Positions 17,094-27,163 of a stretch of 64,000 nt of DNA are shown here, in pieces (position 1 is the stretch's first letter; every line of letters begins with the position of its first letter). A program made the position numbers and the translations under genes. This DNA comes from Bin87 sp965220265 (GTDB lineage: Bacteria > Chloroflexota > Dehalococcoidia > Lucifugimonadales > UBA3495). The notes under the pieces are model-generated. The model worked only from the letters and a program-made list of their open reading frames with translations, searched no databases and was not told where the DNA came from. The DNA lies in NCBI GenBank assembly GCA_965220265.1, contig CBDCPM010000004.1:434001-498000 (forward strand). Reading direction: 5' to 3'.

Positions 17094-18473
17094 CTACCGT
17101 AAATCCGGCGGCAGCAGGTCAGGGTATGTTTCCGGTTCGATGCCCAGCATCGCCTCCCGTGCCTCCGCGACCACGAACAGCGACCCTGTGACCAGCACCA
17201 AGTCATCAACGTCCGCCATCGCCACTGCCTCCTCGACTGCCTCCCCCGTGTGCGCGCTGATCCCGACCCGATCCGATGCCATACCCTGCCCGAGGAACTG
17301 ATCCGCAATCTCCGCCGGCCGCATGGAGCGAGGGTGCCGCGAGCGCGTGGCGATCACCCGGTCCGCCCGCTTCGCCAGCAGCTCGACCATCGCGTCCACT
17401 CGCTTGTCCCGCGAAAACCCGGCCACCACTATCAGATTCCGGTGCGGCAAGTACGTCGCCAGCGTCGCCAGCAGCGTCGCTACCGAGTGATCGTTGTGCG
17501 CGCCGTCCACCACCACGGTCGGCTCTCGCCGCAGCGCCTCCATGCGCCCTGGCCACTCCACCGACTCCAGCCCGCGTGCAATCGCGTGGCTATCAATCGA
17601 GTACCCCGCGTCGGCCAGCGCCTCCGCTGCGCCTACCGCCGTCGCCGCGTTAGCCCCCTGGAAGTCTCCTAGCAGCGGCAGCCGCAACCGGTACGTACCA
17701 CGCCGGCCTCGTATCTCCAGCCGCTGGCCCTCCGCCGATGCCTCCTGGACCTCCCACGCGATCGCGTCGCCCACCCGCACCACCGGCGCCGACTGCCCGG
17801 CAGCCGCCCGGTCTATCGCCTCCATCGCCTCAGGAAACTGCGGCCCGACCACCACCGGCGCTCCCCGCTTGATGATCCCGGCCTTGTCTGCCGCGATCTC
17901 ACCGATCGTGTCACCGAGGATCGCCATGTGGTCCAGGCTGACCGGCGTGATCACGCTGACCTCCGGCGTCACCACGTTGGTCGCGTCCAGCCGCCCGCCC
18001 AGTCCAACCTCGATCACGCTCACGCCGACCGCGTCCTCCGCGAAGCAGTGGAAGCCCATGGCCGTCATGTACTCGAACAGCGTCGCCGGCCCCGCCTGCG
18101 GATAGGCCGCGTTGTCCAGGTGGTGCGGCCATATCGCGTCCGCCAGCTCCGCAAAACGCCGACGGGAGACCGGCTTCCCGTCCCGTCGGATCCGCTCGCA
18201 GAAGGAGTGCAGGTGCGGCGACGAATAGAACCCCGTGGAATATCCCGCCGCCCGTGTGATCGACTCCACCATCGCCGCCGTGCTTCCCTTGCCCTTGGTG
18301 CCCGCCACATGCACCATCCCGCGTCGCCGGTGCGGGTTGCCCATCCGCGCCAGCAGGCGCTCCACGTTCCGCAGGTCGTAGATCCGCTTCTGTCGCGGCT
18401 GCGCCGGAACCGAACGCTCGTGGTCGACCAGGCCCAGCAGCCGGGCGACCGCCTCCTCGTATCTCGCCGACAC
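17094..18473 (-). CDS. folC: Folylpolyglutamate synthase / dihydrofolate synthase
   Basis: A 459-residue Mur-ligase-type enzyme that adds glutamate to folates with ATP. The P-loop AGTKGKGSTAAMV (residues 57-69), FYSSPHLHSFCERI (the SPHL substrate loop), VSVIEVGLGGRLDATNVV and the C-terminal domain DGAHNDHSVATLL are all present. Length is normal. It starts 8 bases after the upstream SDR stop and ends 28 bases before fabF, so the three are probably one transcript. Confidence 0.95.
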   Translation of the reverse strand: MSARYEEAVARLLGLVDHERSVPAQPRQKRIYDLRNVERLLARMGNPHRRRGMVHVAGTKGKGSTAAMVESITRAAGYSTGFYSSPHLHSFCERIRRDGKPVSRRRFAELADAIWPHHLDNAAYPQAGPATLFEYMTAMGFHCFAEDAVGVSVIEVGLGGRLDATNVVTPEVSVITPVSLDHMAILGDTIGEIAADKAGIIKRGAPVVVGPQFPEAMEAIDRAAAGQSAPVVRVGDAIAWEVQEASAEGQRLEIRGRRGTYRLRLPLLGDFQGANAATAVGAAEALADAGYSIDSHAIARGLESVEWPGRMEALRREPTVVVDGAHNDHSVATLLATLATYLPHRNLIVVAGFSRDKRVDAMVELLAKRADRVIATRSRHPRSMRPAEIADQFLGQGMASDRVGISAHTGEAVEEAVAMADVDDLVLVTGSLFVVAEAREAMLGIEPETYPDLLPPDLR

Positions 18474-18481
18474 GATTCCTG

Positions 18482-19420
18482 CTAGTGACCGGCAGACAGG
18501 CCCAGGTTGATGCGGATGGCTTGGGCAGCCGTCAGGCTGCGCACATGGTCGATGTTCCCGTACAGAGGCCTCGGCCGGAACCCGAAGACGCGCTCCACCG
18601 AGTCCGGCTCAGCCACGTTCCGCAGCGTCACCAGCTGCAGCATCGCTCGGTTGATGGGCGCCCGCGGAGTAACCTTCTCCATGATGGTTACCGGCAGACG
18701 CATCTTCCACAGCGGCACGTTCACCTTTCGAACCTTGCGCCCCAGGGTCCGCCCCACGACACCCACGATCTCGTTGTAAGACAGCTGCTCGGGCCCGCCG
18801 ATCTCGATGGTCCGGTTGCCCCGGATGTTCCCGCTGACCGAAAGGGCTATGCACCGCGCCACGTCATCGACGTGGATCGGCTGTAGTCGGTTGTTGCCGG
18901 AACCGATCACCGGGACGATGGGCATGGTTCGCACCAGTGCCGCCACCGAGGTCGTGAACGCGTCGCCCGGCCCGAATATAAGCGAGGGGCGCAGGATCAC
19001 GTACGGCAGCCCGCTGCTGATGACCGCCTGTTCCCCCTGCCATTTCGAGTGCAGATACTGAAGGCGAGGCGTGTTGGCCGCTCCCAGTGCGCTCACGTGA
19101 ATGAACCGTTTTACCGAGCCTGCCTCTTTGGCGGCTGCGACAATGTTCTCCGTGCCCTGCCGGTTGATGGCGTCAAACTGCCTCGGCCCGCCGCGGATCA
19201 CTGCCACCAGGTGGATCACCGCCGTGATGTCCCGGCACGCTTCAGCCAGGGCGTCGGGGTTGCCTACGTCACCGTAGCAAATGTCCGTCGGCGGCGTGGC
19301 GAGTACGCGCTCGCTGCCCGGACGACGCACCATAGCCCGAACTTCGTGGTTGGTCTCCAGCAGCTGCTGGACCACACGTCGCCCCAACAATCCCGAGGCC
19401 CCGGTCACTAGAACGGTCAT
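18482..19420 (-). CDS. NDUFA9-like atypical SDR, NAD(P)-dependent sugar-epimerase family
   Basis: A 312-residue Rossmann protein starting MTVLVTGASGLLGRRVVQQL, with the GxxGxxG cofactor motif at residues 7-13. It also has AVIHLVAVIRGG, RFIHVSALGA and a HSKWQGEQAVISSGLPYVIL segment in which the classical YxxxK is replaced, as in complex I NDUFA9-like and 'NAD(P)H-binding' family members. The start at 19420 is preferred to one 12 codons upstream because it begins exactly at the conserved strand. It heads the operon SDR - folC - fabF. The real substrate is unknown; NDUFA9 homologues bind NADPH and quinone-linked or lipid partners. Confidence 0.8.
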   Translation of the reverse strand: MTVLVTGASGLLGRRVVQQLLETNHEVRAMVRRPGSERVLATPPTDICYGDVGNPDALAEACRDITAVIHLVAVIRGGPRQFDAINRQGTENIVAAAKEAGSVKRFIHVSALGAANTPRLQYLHSKWQGEQAVISSGLPYVILRPSLIFGPGDAFTTSVAALVRTMPIVPVIGSGNNRLQPIHVDDVARCIALSVSGNIRGNRTIEIGGPEQLSYNEIVGVVGRTLGRKVRKVNVPLWKMRLPVTIMEKVTPRAPINRAMLQLVTLRNVAEPDSVERVFGFRPRPLYGNIDHVRSLTAAQAIRINLGLSAGH

Positions 19421-19557
19421 GATGGTGCTCGATATATCGCAGTGTAAGACGGTCACTCTGAGTATAAACCCAGTATATCACCAGCCCACACCTCGCTCAT
19501 GGCGCCGACGCGTACCCACTTGCCTTCAAAATAAGCGTACAAAGTCCAGTCGCAATG

Positions 19558-19693
19558 GCAGATTAGTCAGGCACTTGATCGGATCGTAGCCAGCCCTGCG
19601 AGATTTCCACGCTTCGCTCGCAATGACAGATCAGTCACGCACTTGATCGGATCGTAGCCAGCCCTGCGGGATTGCCGCGCTGCCCTCGCAATG
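19558..19693. repeat. 68-bp tandem repeat of a dispersed REP-type sequence
   Basis: Two diverged units with a period of 68 bases share GCACTTGATCGGATCGTAGC and GCTTCGCTCGCAATGACAG-type ends. The GATTGCC...GCTTCGCTCGCAATGAC core recurs at 26872-26898 and, as a variant, at 32527-32560, so this is a dispersed intergenic repeat. Confidence 0.7.
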
Positions 19694-19800
19694 ACAGTCT
19701 CAGTTCGGGTGAGCCGTTGGATGGTTGCGGGCGGGCGCGTTTCTACCTCGCGCGGGTCAGTCCGGGTGCGGCATATCGGGTGGGCCGGTCACGGGAAGGG

Positions 19801-21038
19801 TCACTCTGGGCTGGGTTCCGATTGGATTGGCGACAGGGGAAGTGCGACGAAAACCACTGCAGACACGGCGAACAGCGCGGCGATGTAGTAGACGGTGGCT
19901 TCGAAACCCAGAGTCTCGTAGAGGACGCCGGCAATGAGCGGGGAGACCATTGCCATGAGGAATCCGGCGAAGGCCACCACACCGAGCCCGGTGGACGCCA
20001 CCTCGCTGCCGACGACGTCGAAAACGGCGGCAGTGAGGATGGGCTGATCAGGGTAAAGGAACAGCCCCAGCAGCGCGATGGTCACGGTGAGCGGGATTCC
20101 GGTGTCAAACACAGTGAGGGCGAATGCGGCCAGACAGGACCAAATCAAACCGGGGACCAGCACCTGCTTGCGGCCGAACCGGTCGGACAGAATGCCCGCG
20201 GCAGGCTTGGCGACCAGTCCAATGGCGATGAGCAGGCCGATGTTGAAACCCCGGGCCGCGGATCCCATCTGCAGGTCGTTGCCGAGGTACAGAGGCAAGA
20301 TGGTGACCAATGCCACGAGGGCCATATTGCGGAGGCCGCGCACGAGCATCAACCCCCATAGAGCGCGGCTCGCCAGCAGATGGCGGGTGGCCTCGACGCG
20401 TTCTGAGACCGCGACGATGGGCTCCTCCTTCCCACGCCCGATGTTGCGCAACGACCAGATGGCCACAGCGCCCAGGAAGAAGGGGACCACGGCGTAAACG
20501 CTGAGCAGCTCGCGCCAGGACAGGAATACCAGCAACGCGCCGGTGGCCAGGGGGCCGACGACATCGCCGACGCTGCCGCTGACACCGTGAGCGGCCAGCG
20601 CCATCCCGCGCCGTGGGGGAAATGGTGGGAAAGCGAGGCGGAAGCAGGGAGGTGCCAGATGGAGTGGGAAATCGCCACCACTGCCATGCCGATGAGCAGC
20701 AGCGGATACACGTGCGCGACGCCAATGAGGAGGCAACCCAATGCAGAGCCACCGAGGCACAAAGCCAAGAGCTGCCCCCAGTATCTGCGCAGGACGTCAA
20801 CGAGCACACCGCCGGGCAGGGCGACCATTCCGGATGCCAGTTCGCGCACGGCCAAGATGCCGCCGACGCCGACGCTGTTGAGTTGCAAAGCCTGCTGGAT
20901 CTCGGGCAGGGCGACCACGAAGCTCTGCACGATCCAGTGGAACACAGTGTGACCGGTGGCCAATCCGGGAATGACGATCCGTCCACCGAAAACGGGCGCC
21001 GGTTCTGCCGGCGGGTGGGCCGTGTCTGGGTTCTGCAT
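19801..21038 (-). pseudogene. MFS transporter with one frameshift
   Basis: The start (ATG 21038, GGAGAG 5 bases upstream) gives MQNPDTAHPPAEPAPVFGGR and six hydrophobic helices. At about 20610 the frame shifts at a C5 run (GGGGG on the + strand) and continues with MALAAHGVSGSVGDVVGPLA, the MFS loop LSDRFGRKQVLVPGLI and six more helices to 19801. Rejoined, it is about 412 residues and 12 helices. The C-run suggests replication slippage or a sequencing error. No substrate can be assigned. Confidence 0.8.
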
Positions 21039-21189
21039 TGCTCTCCTAATATTACAACGACGCATATACGATGGGACGCTTGCCGCTGGCCCATTCCCTT
21101 CGCAAATGTACGTCGTACAAATGTCGCAACAGTACTTGCGCCACGAAGCTTTCCCGAAGCAGCACGTCAAGCCGTCGTTGTAATACTAA

Positions 21190-22160
21190 GAGCCTATCCT
21201 AATAACTGGTGAAAACTCGCGGCCCCGTTCCGGGAAGCCAAACCAGGGTTGCGCATAGACTAGGGCAATGAGCAAAGCGAAAGACCCCAAGCCGCCACGT
21301 CCCAAGCGTGCTGGCCCAGCCACCAAGACCAATCCCACCACCGGCGGTTTCCAGGTCTCCGACGAACTCTGGGATGTGCTGGAGCCCCTGATCCCTGAGC
21401 GTGTGAACACCCATCGGTTCGGCGGCGGTCGGCCCCGGGTTCCCGACCGCACCTGCGCCAATGGCATCTTCTACGTGCTGCGCACCGGCTGCCAGTGGAA
21501 GGCGCTGGACGCCACGGGCATCTGCTCCGGGTCCACGGCGCATCTGCGCTTTCAGGAATGGGTTGCCGCGGGGGTGTTCCTGGAACTGTGGCGGGTGGGA
21601 TTGGAGCGCTATGACGAACTGAAGGGTCTGGACTGGAGTTGGTTGAGTATGGACGGAGCCATGACCAAATCTCCCCTGGGTGGGGGAAAAAACCGGCGCC
21701 AACCCCACCGACCGAGGCAAGCGGGGGGTCAAGCGGAGCCTGCTGACCGAAGCCCAGGGCGTCCCAGTGGGTCTGGCGGTGGACGGAGCCAACCGCCACG
21801 ACATGAAGCTGGTGCGGGTTACGGTGGACAGCCTTCCAGTATCTCGACCGATACCCAACCCGGAACATCCCCAGGGCATGTGTCTGGACAAAGGTTACGA
21901 CTACCCCGAGGTGAGCCGCACTGTGGCGGAGTTCGGCTTCACCGCCCACATCCGCAGCCGCGGTGAAGAGGCAAAGGCCATCAAACGGGAGGCCGGTTTC
22001 AAAGCCCGGCGTTGGGTGGTGGAACGCACGCACAGTTGACTGAACCGTTTCCGTCGCATCCTGGTCCGTTGGGACAAGTCCCCCGAGAACTACATCGCCT
22101 TTCTGCATTTCGCCTGCGCCCTTATCGCCCTCAGAGCCGCCGGATTATTAGGATAGGCTC
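21190..22160 (+). mobile_element. IS5-family element copy 1 (971 bp), in the target site of IS701 copy 1
   Basis: Perfect inverted repeats GAGCCTATCCTAATAA at both ends, flanked by TAA (21187-21189, 22161-22163). This TAA is part of the CTAA that should flank the IS701 element, so the IS5 landed inside that duplication. It is diverged from the nearly identical copies 2 (23577) and 3 (52898). Confidence 0.9.
21268..22039 (+). pseudogene. IS5 transposase, copy 1, with a premature stop
   Basis: Frame one begins MSKAKDPKPPRPKRAGPATK and covers VLRTGCQWKALDATGICSGS. Frame two (from 21680) has DRGKRGVKRSLLTEAQGVPV, CLDKGYDYPEV and RRWVVERTHS, then TGA at 22037 where the other copies have TGG. The last about 39 residues, after the catalytic Glu, are therefore lost, and this copy is probably inactive. 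Confidence 0.85.
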
Positions 22161-22163
22161 TAA

Positions 22164-23572
22164 TACTACAGTTGCAGATCATGAAAGGGTAGAATTTTAG
22201 GCAGCCGAGGAGTGTTGAGGTGAGGTGGTGATTGTTGGGAGAGACGAGGTAGCGGAGGTCGCCCGGTGGGCCGAGGGCATCGAGCGGGTGCACGAGTGCA
22301 TCGCGGGCAGGTTCCGGCGGCCGGAGCCGCGCAAGCGGGTGCTGGAGTATCTGAAAGGGTTGCTCAGTCCAGTGGAGCGCAAGAACGGTTGGCAACTGGC
22401 GGAGCAAGCGGGCTATGCCACTCCCTACGGGGTGCAGCGCCTGCTGTCGGGTTACGTCTGGGACGCGGACTTGGTCCGCGATGACCTGAAGCAGTACGTG
22501 GTGGAGCATCTGGGCGACGGCGATGCGGTCCTGGTGGTGGACGAGACCGGGTTCCTCAAGAAAGGGGAGAAATCGGCTGGGGTGCAGCGCCAGTACAGTG
22601 GCACGGCGGGCCGGATCGAGAACTCTCAGGTGGGCGTGTTCCTGGCCTATGCCTCGGCCAATGGCAGAACCCTGCTGGACCGGGAGCTGTATCTGCCCCA
22701 GGTGTGGGCTGATGACCGGGAACGCCGGCGGGAGGCCGGGGTGCCTGAGAGTGTCGGCTTTCAGACCAAAGGGCAACTGGCCCAGCAGATGTTGGAGCGG
22801 GCGGTTACGTCAGAAGTGCCCTTCGCCTGGTTTACCGGGGACGAGGTCTACGGCAGTGACCGCAACCTGCGGCGGTGGCTGGAGCGGGAGGGCGTTCCCC
22901 ACGTGCTGGCCATCAAGCGCAACGAGCAGCTGTGGGCTTTGACGGAGCAGGGACCCTGCCAGGTGAGGGCTGACCGGCTGGCGTCCGGGGTTGGGGAATC
23001 CGCCTGGGTCCGGTGCAGCGCCGGCGCTGGCGCCAAGGGCCCCCGGGTCTACGACTGGGCCTTGGTGGAAATACGGCCCTTGAGGGAACCGGACCAGGGG
23101 CACTGGCTGCTGACGCGACGCAGCATTGCCAAACCTGATGAGTTGGCCTACTACGTTTGCTTCGGTCCAGCGGGCACTACCCTGGAGGAGTTGGTGAGGG
23201 TGGCCGGGACCCGATGGACCATAGAGGAATGCTTCGAGGAGGCCAAGGGAGAGGTGGGGTTGGACCAGTACGAGGTGCGGCGTTGGGATGGCTGGTACCG
23301 GCACATCACCCTGGCGATGTTGGCCCACGCCTATCTGACGGTAATCAGGAATCAGGCGGTGGAAGGGGGAGAAAAGGGGGCCACTATGGCCCCGATGAGG
23401 AACTGATTCCCGTGACAGTGCCGGAGGTGCGACGGCTGCTGACACGCCTGGTATGGACGGAGAACCAACTGCCGGATTTCATCCTGTCCTGGTCGTGGTG
23501 GAGACGGCGCCACCAAGCCAGAGCCCGCCAATGCCACTATAAAACCCGCCTGTCACATCTGCAACTGTAGTA
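22164..23572 (+). mobile_element. IS701-family element copy 1 (1409 bp)
   Basis: Inverted ends TACTACAGTTGCAGAT at 22164 and the complement at 23557-23572. The flank is CTAA on the right (23573-23576) and, once IS5 copy 1 is removed, CTAA on the left, matching the YTAR target of IS701. It appears identical to copy 2 at 24551-25959. Confidence 0.9.
22225..23570 (+). CDS. IS701-family transposase, copy 1, with a late frame change
   Basis: The first frame encodes 393 residues. AVLVVDETGFLKKGEKSAGV gives the first catalytic Asp, WFTGDEVYGSDRNLRRWLER the second, and TRWTIEECFEEAKGEVGLDQ the Glu. The conserved C-terminus (EELIPVTVPEVRRLLTRLVW, WWRRRHQARARQCHY) lies in another frame from about 23370 to a stop inside the right terminal repeat. 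The switch falls in a region of G and A runs (ggggga-gaaaa-ggggg). Both copies share it, so it is either an old mutation copied by transposition or a recoding site. Confidence 0.85.
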
Positions 23573-23576
23573 CTAA

Positions 23577-24547
23577 GTGCCTATCCTAATAACTCGTGAA
23601 AACTCGCGCTCCCGTTCTGGGAAGCCCAGGTGGGGTTACGTTTAGACTGGGGCCATGAGCAAAGCGAAAGACCCCAAGCCGCCACGTCCCAAGCGGGCTG
23701 GCCCAGCCAACAAGACCAATCCCACCACCGGCGGTTTCCAGATTTCCGACGAACTCTGGGCAGTGCTGGAGCCCCTGATCCCCAAGCGTGTGAACACCCA
23801 TCGATTTGGGGGCGGCCGTCCCCGGGTTCCCGACCGCACCTGCGCCAACGGCATCTTCTACGTGTTGCGCACTGGTTGCCAGTGGAAGGCCTTGGACGCC
23901 ACGGGGATCTGTTCCGGGTCCACCGCGCACCTGCGCTTTCAGGAGTGGGTTGCCGCTGGGGTGTTCCTGGAGTTGTGGCGGGTGGGACTGGAGCGCTACG
24001 ACGAACTGCAGGGTCTGGACTGGAGTTGGCTGAGTATGGACGGGGCCATGACCAAGTCGCCCCTGGGTGGGGGAAAAAACTGGCGCCAACCCCACCGACC
24101 GAGGTAAGCGAGGCGTCAAGCGCAGCCTGTTGACTGAAGCGTCGGGCATTCCAGTGGGCTTGGCGGTGGACGGGGCCAACCGCCACGACATGAAGCTGGT
24201 GTGGGCCACGGTGGACAGCGTGGCGGTATCCCGACCGGCGCCCAGCCCAGAGCATCCCCAGGGGATGTGCCTGGACAAGGGCTACGACTTCGCAGAGGTG
24301 CGCCGCACCCTGGACGAGTTCGGCTTCACGGCCCACATCCGCAGTCGAGGCGAAGAGGCTCAAGCCATCAAGCGGGAGGCCGGTTTCAAAGCCCGGCGTT
24401 GGGTGGTGGAACGCACCCATAGTTGGCTGAACCGTTTCCGGCGCATTCTGGTTCGTTGGGACAAGTCCCCCGACAACTACATCGCCTTTCTTCACTTCGC
24501 CTGCGCCCTCATCGCCCTCAGAGCCGCCGGATTATTAGGATAGGGAC
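23577..24547 (+). mobile_element. IS5-family element copy 2 (971 bp), between the two IS701 copies
   Basis: Ends GTGCCTATCCTAATAA and complement GTCCCTATCCTAATAA; TAA on both sides (23574-23576, 24548-24550). Again the TAA belongs to the CTAA target duplication of an IS701 element. It is nearly identical to copy 3 at 52898-53868. Confidence 0.9.
23655..24543 (+). CDS. IS5 transposase, copy 2, two frames
   Basis: Frame one (23655-24107) begins MSKAKDPKPPRPKRAGPANK; frame two (24067-24543) carries LCLDKGYDFAEVRR-type second Asp and RRWVVERTHSWLNRFRRILV with the catalytic Glu. They overlap at GGGGGAAAAAAC (24069-24080), a plausible frameshift site. No stop interrupts either part, so the copy may be active. 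Confidence 0.85.
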
Positions 24548-24550
24548 TAA

Positions 24551-25959
24551 TACTACAGTTGCAGATCATGAAAGGGTAGAATTTTAGGCAGCCGAGGAGT
24601 GTTGAGGTGAGGTGGTGATTGTTGGGAGAGACGAGGTAGCGGAGGTCGCCCGGTGGGCCGAGGGCATCGAGCGGGTGCACGAGTGCATCGCGGGCAGGTT
24701 CCGGCGGCCGGAGCCGCGCAAGCGGGTGCTGGAGTATCTGAAAGGGTTGCTCAGTCCAGTGGAGCGCAAGAACGGTTGGCAACTGGCGGAGCAAGCGGGC
24801 TATGCCACTCCCTACGGGGTGCAGCGCCTGCTGTCGGGTTACGTCTGGGACGCGGACTTGGTCCGCGATGACCTGAAGCAGTACGTGGTGGAGCATCTGG
24901 GCGACGGCGATGCGGTCCTGGTGGTGGACGAGACCGGGTTCCTCAAGAAAGGGGAGAAATCGGCTGGGGTGCAGCGCCAGTACAGTGGCACGGCGGGCCG
25001 GATCGAGAACTCTCAGGTGGGCGTGTTCCTGGCCTATGCCTCGGCCAATGGCAGAACCCTGCTGGACCGGGAGCTGTATCTGCCCCAGGTGTGGGCTGAT
25101 GACCGGGAACGCCGGCGGGAGGCCGGGGTGCCTGAGAGTGTCGGCTTTCAGACCAAAGGGCAACTGGCCCAGCAGATGTTGGAGCGGGCGGTTACGTCAG
25201 AAGTGCCCTTCGCCTGGTTTACCGGGGACGAGGTCTACGGCAGTGACCGCAACCTGCGGCGGTGGCTGGAGCGGGAGGGCGTTCCCCACGTGCTGGCCAT
25301 CAAGCGCAACGAGCAGCTGTGGGCTTTGACGGAGCAGGGACCCTGCCAGGTGAGGGCTGACCGGCTGGCGTCCGGGGTTGGGGAATCCGCCTGGGTCCGG
25401 TGCAGCGCCGGCGCTGGCGCCAAGGGCCCCCGGGTCTACGACTGGGCCTTGGTGGAAATACGGCCCTTGAGGGAACCGGACCAGGGGCACTGGCTGCTGA
25501 CGCGACGCAGCATTGCCAAACCTGATGAGTTGGCCTACTACGTTTGCTTCGGTCCAGCGGGCACTACCCTGGAGGAGTTGGTGAGGGTGGCCGGGACCCG
25601 ATGGACCATAGAGGAATGCTTCGAGGAGGCCAAGGGAGAGGTGGGGTTGGACCAGTACGAGGTGCGGCGTTGGGATGGCTGGTACCGGCACATCACCCTG
25701 GCGATGTTGGCCCACGCCTATCTGACGGTAATCAGGAATCAGGCGGTGGAAGGGGGAGAAAAGGGGGCCACTATGGCCCCGATGAGGAACTGATTCCCGT
25801 GACAGTGCCGGAGGTGCGACGGCTGCTGACACGCCTGGTATGGACGGAGAACCAACTGCCGGATTTCATCCTGTCCTGGTCGTGGTGGAGACGGCGCCAC
25901 CAAGCCAGAGCCCGCCAATGCCACTATAAAACCCGCCTGTCACATCTGCAACTGTAGTA
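24551..25959 (+). mobile_element. IS701-family element copy 2 (1409 bp)
   Basis: Same ends as copy 1, followed by CTAA at 25960-25963. It lies head-to-tail with copy 1 in the order IS5-IS701-IS5-IS701. Confidence 0.9.
24612..25957 (+). CDS. IS701-family transposase, copy 2
   Basis: The translation is identical to copy 1, including the late change of frame near 25757 before EELIPVTVPEVRRLL. The catalytic triad is complete in the first frame. Without the C-terminal 60 residues the protein would lack the conserved WWRRRHQARARQCHY tail. Confidence 0.85.
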
Positions 25960-26052
25960 CTAAGCCCGGTAGTAGCGATACCTGGAGCCAGCGGTCCAGC
26001 GGCTCATTCGGGCCGGTGGCGGGGCGGGGCAGCCGTTGAGATCGATTGACGG

Positions 26053-26631
26053 CTACGGATGGCGGAGGTCGATTACGCCGGCCGACCCCATGGCGTCGGG
26101 TTTGTCGTCATCCGGACCGGTGGGGTTGCCGCGGCGTGCCTTGGCGTTGCGTTCTTCGATCTTGACCTCGACCAACGCGGTGACACCGAGGTCGGCGGGA
26201 GGCGGCGCGTTGTAATCGTGACCCACCGCGCGCCCGGGGAAGTAACGCTGCACCATGCGGTCGAACAGGTCGAACTTTTCGCGTTCGTCGGTGACCTCGC
26301 GAGCGGCGCCGAAGAGGGCGACGCTGCGGTAGTTGACCGAGTGGTTCATAGCCTTTCGGGAGTACACCAGGCTGTCGGTGAGGGTAACAGTGATGCAGAC
26401 GGGAGCGCCGTCGGCCAGGCACTGGAGGGCGCGGCTACGGACGGAGCCGTGCAGGTAGATCAGGTCCGGAGTGTCCACATCGTAGTGGTAGGTGAAGGGG
26501 ATGACGAAAGGGACGCCATCCTCGATAAAGCCGAGGTGGGCGACCAATCCCTGGGACAGGATCTCTGCGGTCTCCTCGGGGACGGCGCGTTCGGGGTGGT
26601 TCCTGATGCGGGTCCGTTCGGTGAGTTGCAC
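26053..26631 (-). CDS. Pyridoxamine 5'-phosphate oxidase-like flavin-binding protein
   Basis: A 192-residue split-barrel protein of the PNPOx/NimA-like family (FMN-binding reductases or oxidases). I prefer a GTG start at 26631: GGAGG lies 6 bases upstream and the protein then begins MQLTERTRIRNHPERAVPEE. An ATG 15 codons upstream lacks this support. Visible family features are LVAHLGFIEDGVPFVIPFTY, IYLHGSVRSRALQCLADGAP and NHSVNYRSVALFGAAREVTD. Such proteins often act in heme, F420 or nitro-compound chemistry; the substrate is unknown. The C-terminal tail is low-complexity (GNPTGPDDDKPDAMGSAG). Confidence 0.85.
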   Translation of the reverse strand: MQLTERTRIRNHPERAVPEETAEILSQGLVAHLGFIEDGVPFVIPFTYHYDVDTPDLIYLHGSVRSRALQCLADGAPVCITVTLTDSLVYSRKAMNHSVNYRSVALFGAAREVTDEREKFDLFDRMVQRYFPGRAVGHDYNAPPPADLGVTALVEVKIEERNAKARRGNPTGPDDDKPDAMGSAGVIDLRHP

Positions 26632-27081
26632 GGGATGCCTCCGGTGCGGCAGCGGAAAATATTGATGCACGATCATAACGACCGGATGGATATGGGGTCA
26701 AACAGCCCGACCACTGCAGCATGACGAATACCTGCGCTCCATCGGAACGTTCCGAAATCGGTTTACTGCAAGTCACGGCGGGGGACTCTGACTCGTACCC
26801 AGTTTGTCATTGATAGGGGCACAGCGACGCGGCAGTCCCGTCGCCTGGACGGCGCCTGCTGCGCCAACGAGATTGCCGCGTTTCGCTCGCAATGACCGGG
26901 GCAAGGGCGCTCGGAACGACAGCACGAACTCGAGTGGGTACGCGTCAGGGCGGGAGCCACGATGACGGGAGCTACGTTATGGGAGCCACCGTGTTGAGAT
27001 TGTCGTGTTCCCAGGCTTCTCGAAGTGACATTAACAGGCACGCGCAGGGGATAAGCGGGCGCAGTGCGAGCAAGGCATTTC
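26632..27081. other. Intergenic region with REP-type repeat
   Basis: No gene is convincing. 26872-26898 holds GAGATTGCCGCGTTTCGCTCGCAATGAC-type sequence, the same dispersed repeat as at 19.6 and 32.5 kb. The remainder is GC-rich with no clear structure until the rny promoter. Confidence 0.5.
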
Positions 27082-27110
27082 TTGACTTTGACAAACCCCA
27101 ACACTAGGAT
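27082..27110 (+). promoter_or_regulatory. Sigma-70-type promoter of rny
   Basis: TTGACT at 27082-27087 and TAGGAT at 27105-27110 with a 17-base spacer, about 50 bases before the rny ATG. Confidence 0.65.
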
Positions 27111-27163
27111 AGGTTCAGGGCAAAATCTCCCGAGCTAACGCTCGGACGGAATGGGGGGATCTG

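Noticed and set aside
21190..25963. Composite transposon
   Set aside because: No passenger gene lies between the IS copies; the array consists only of IS elements.
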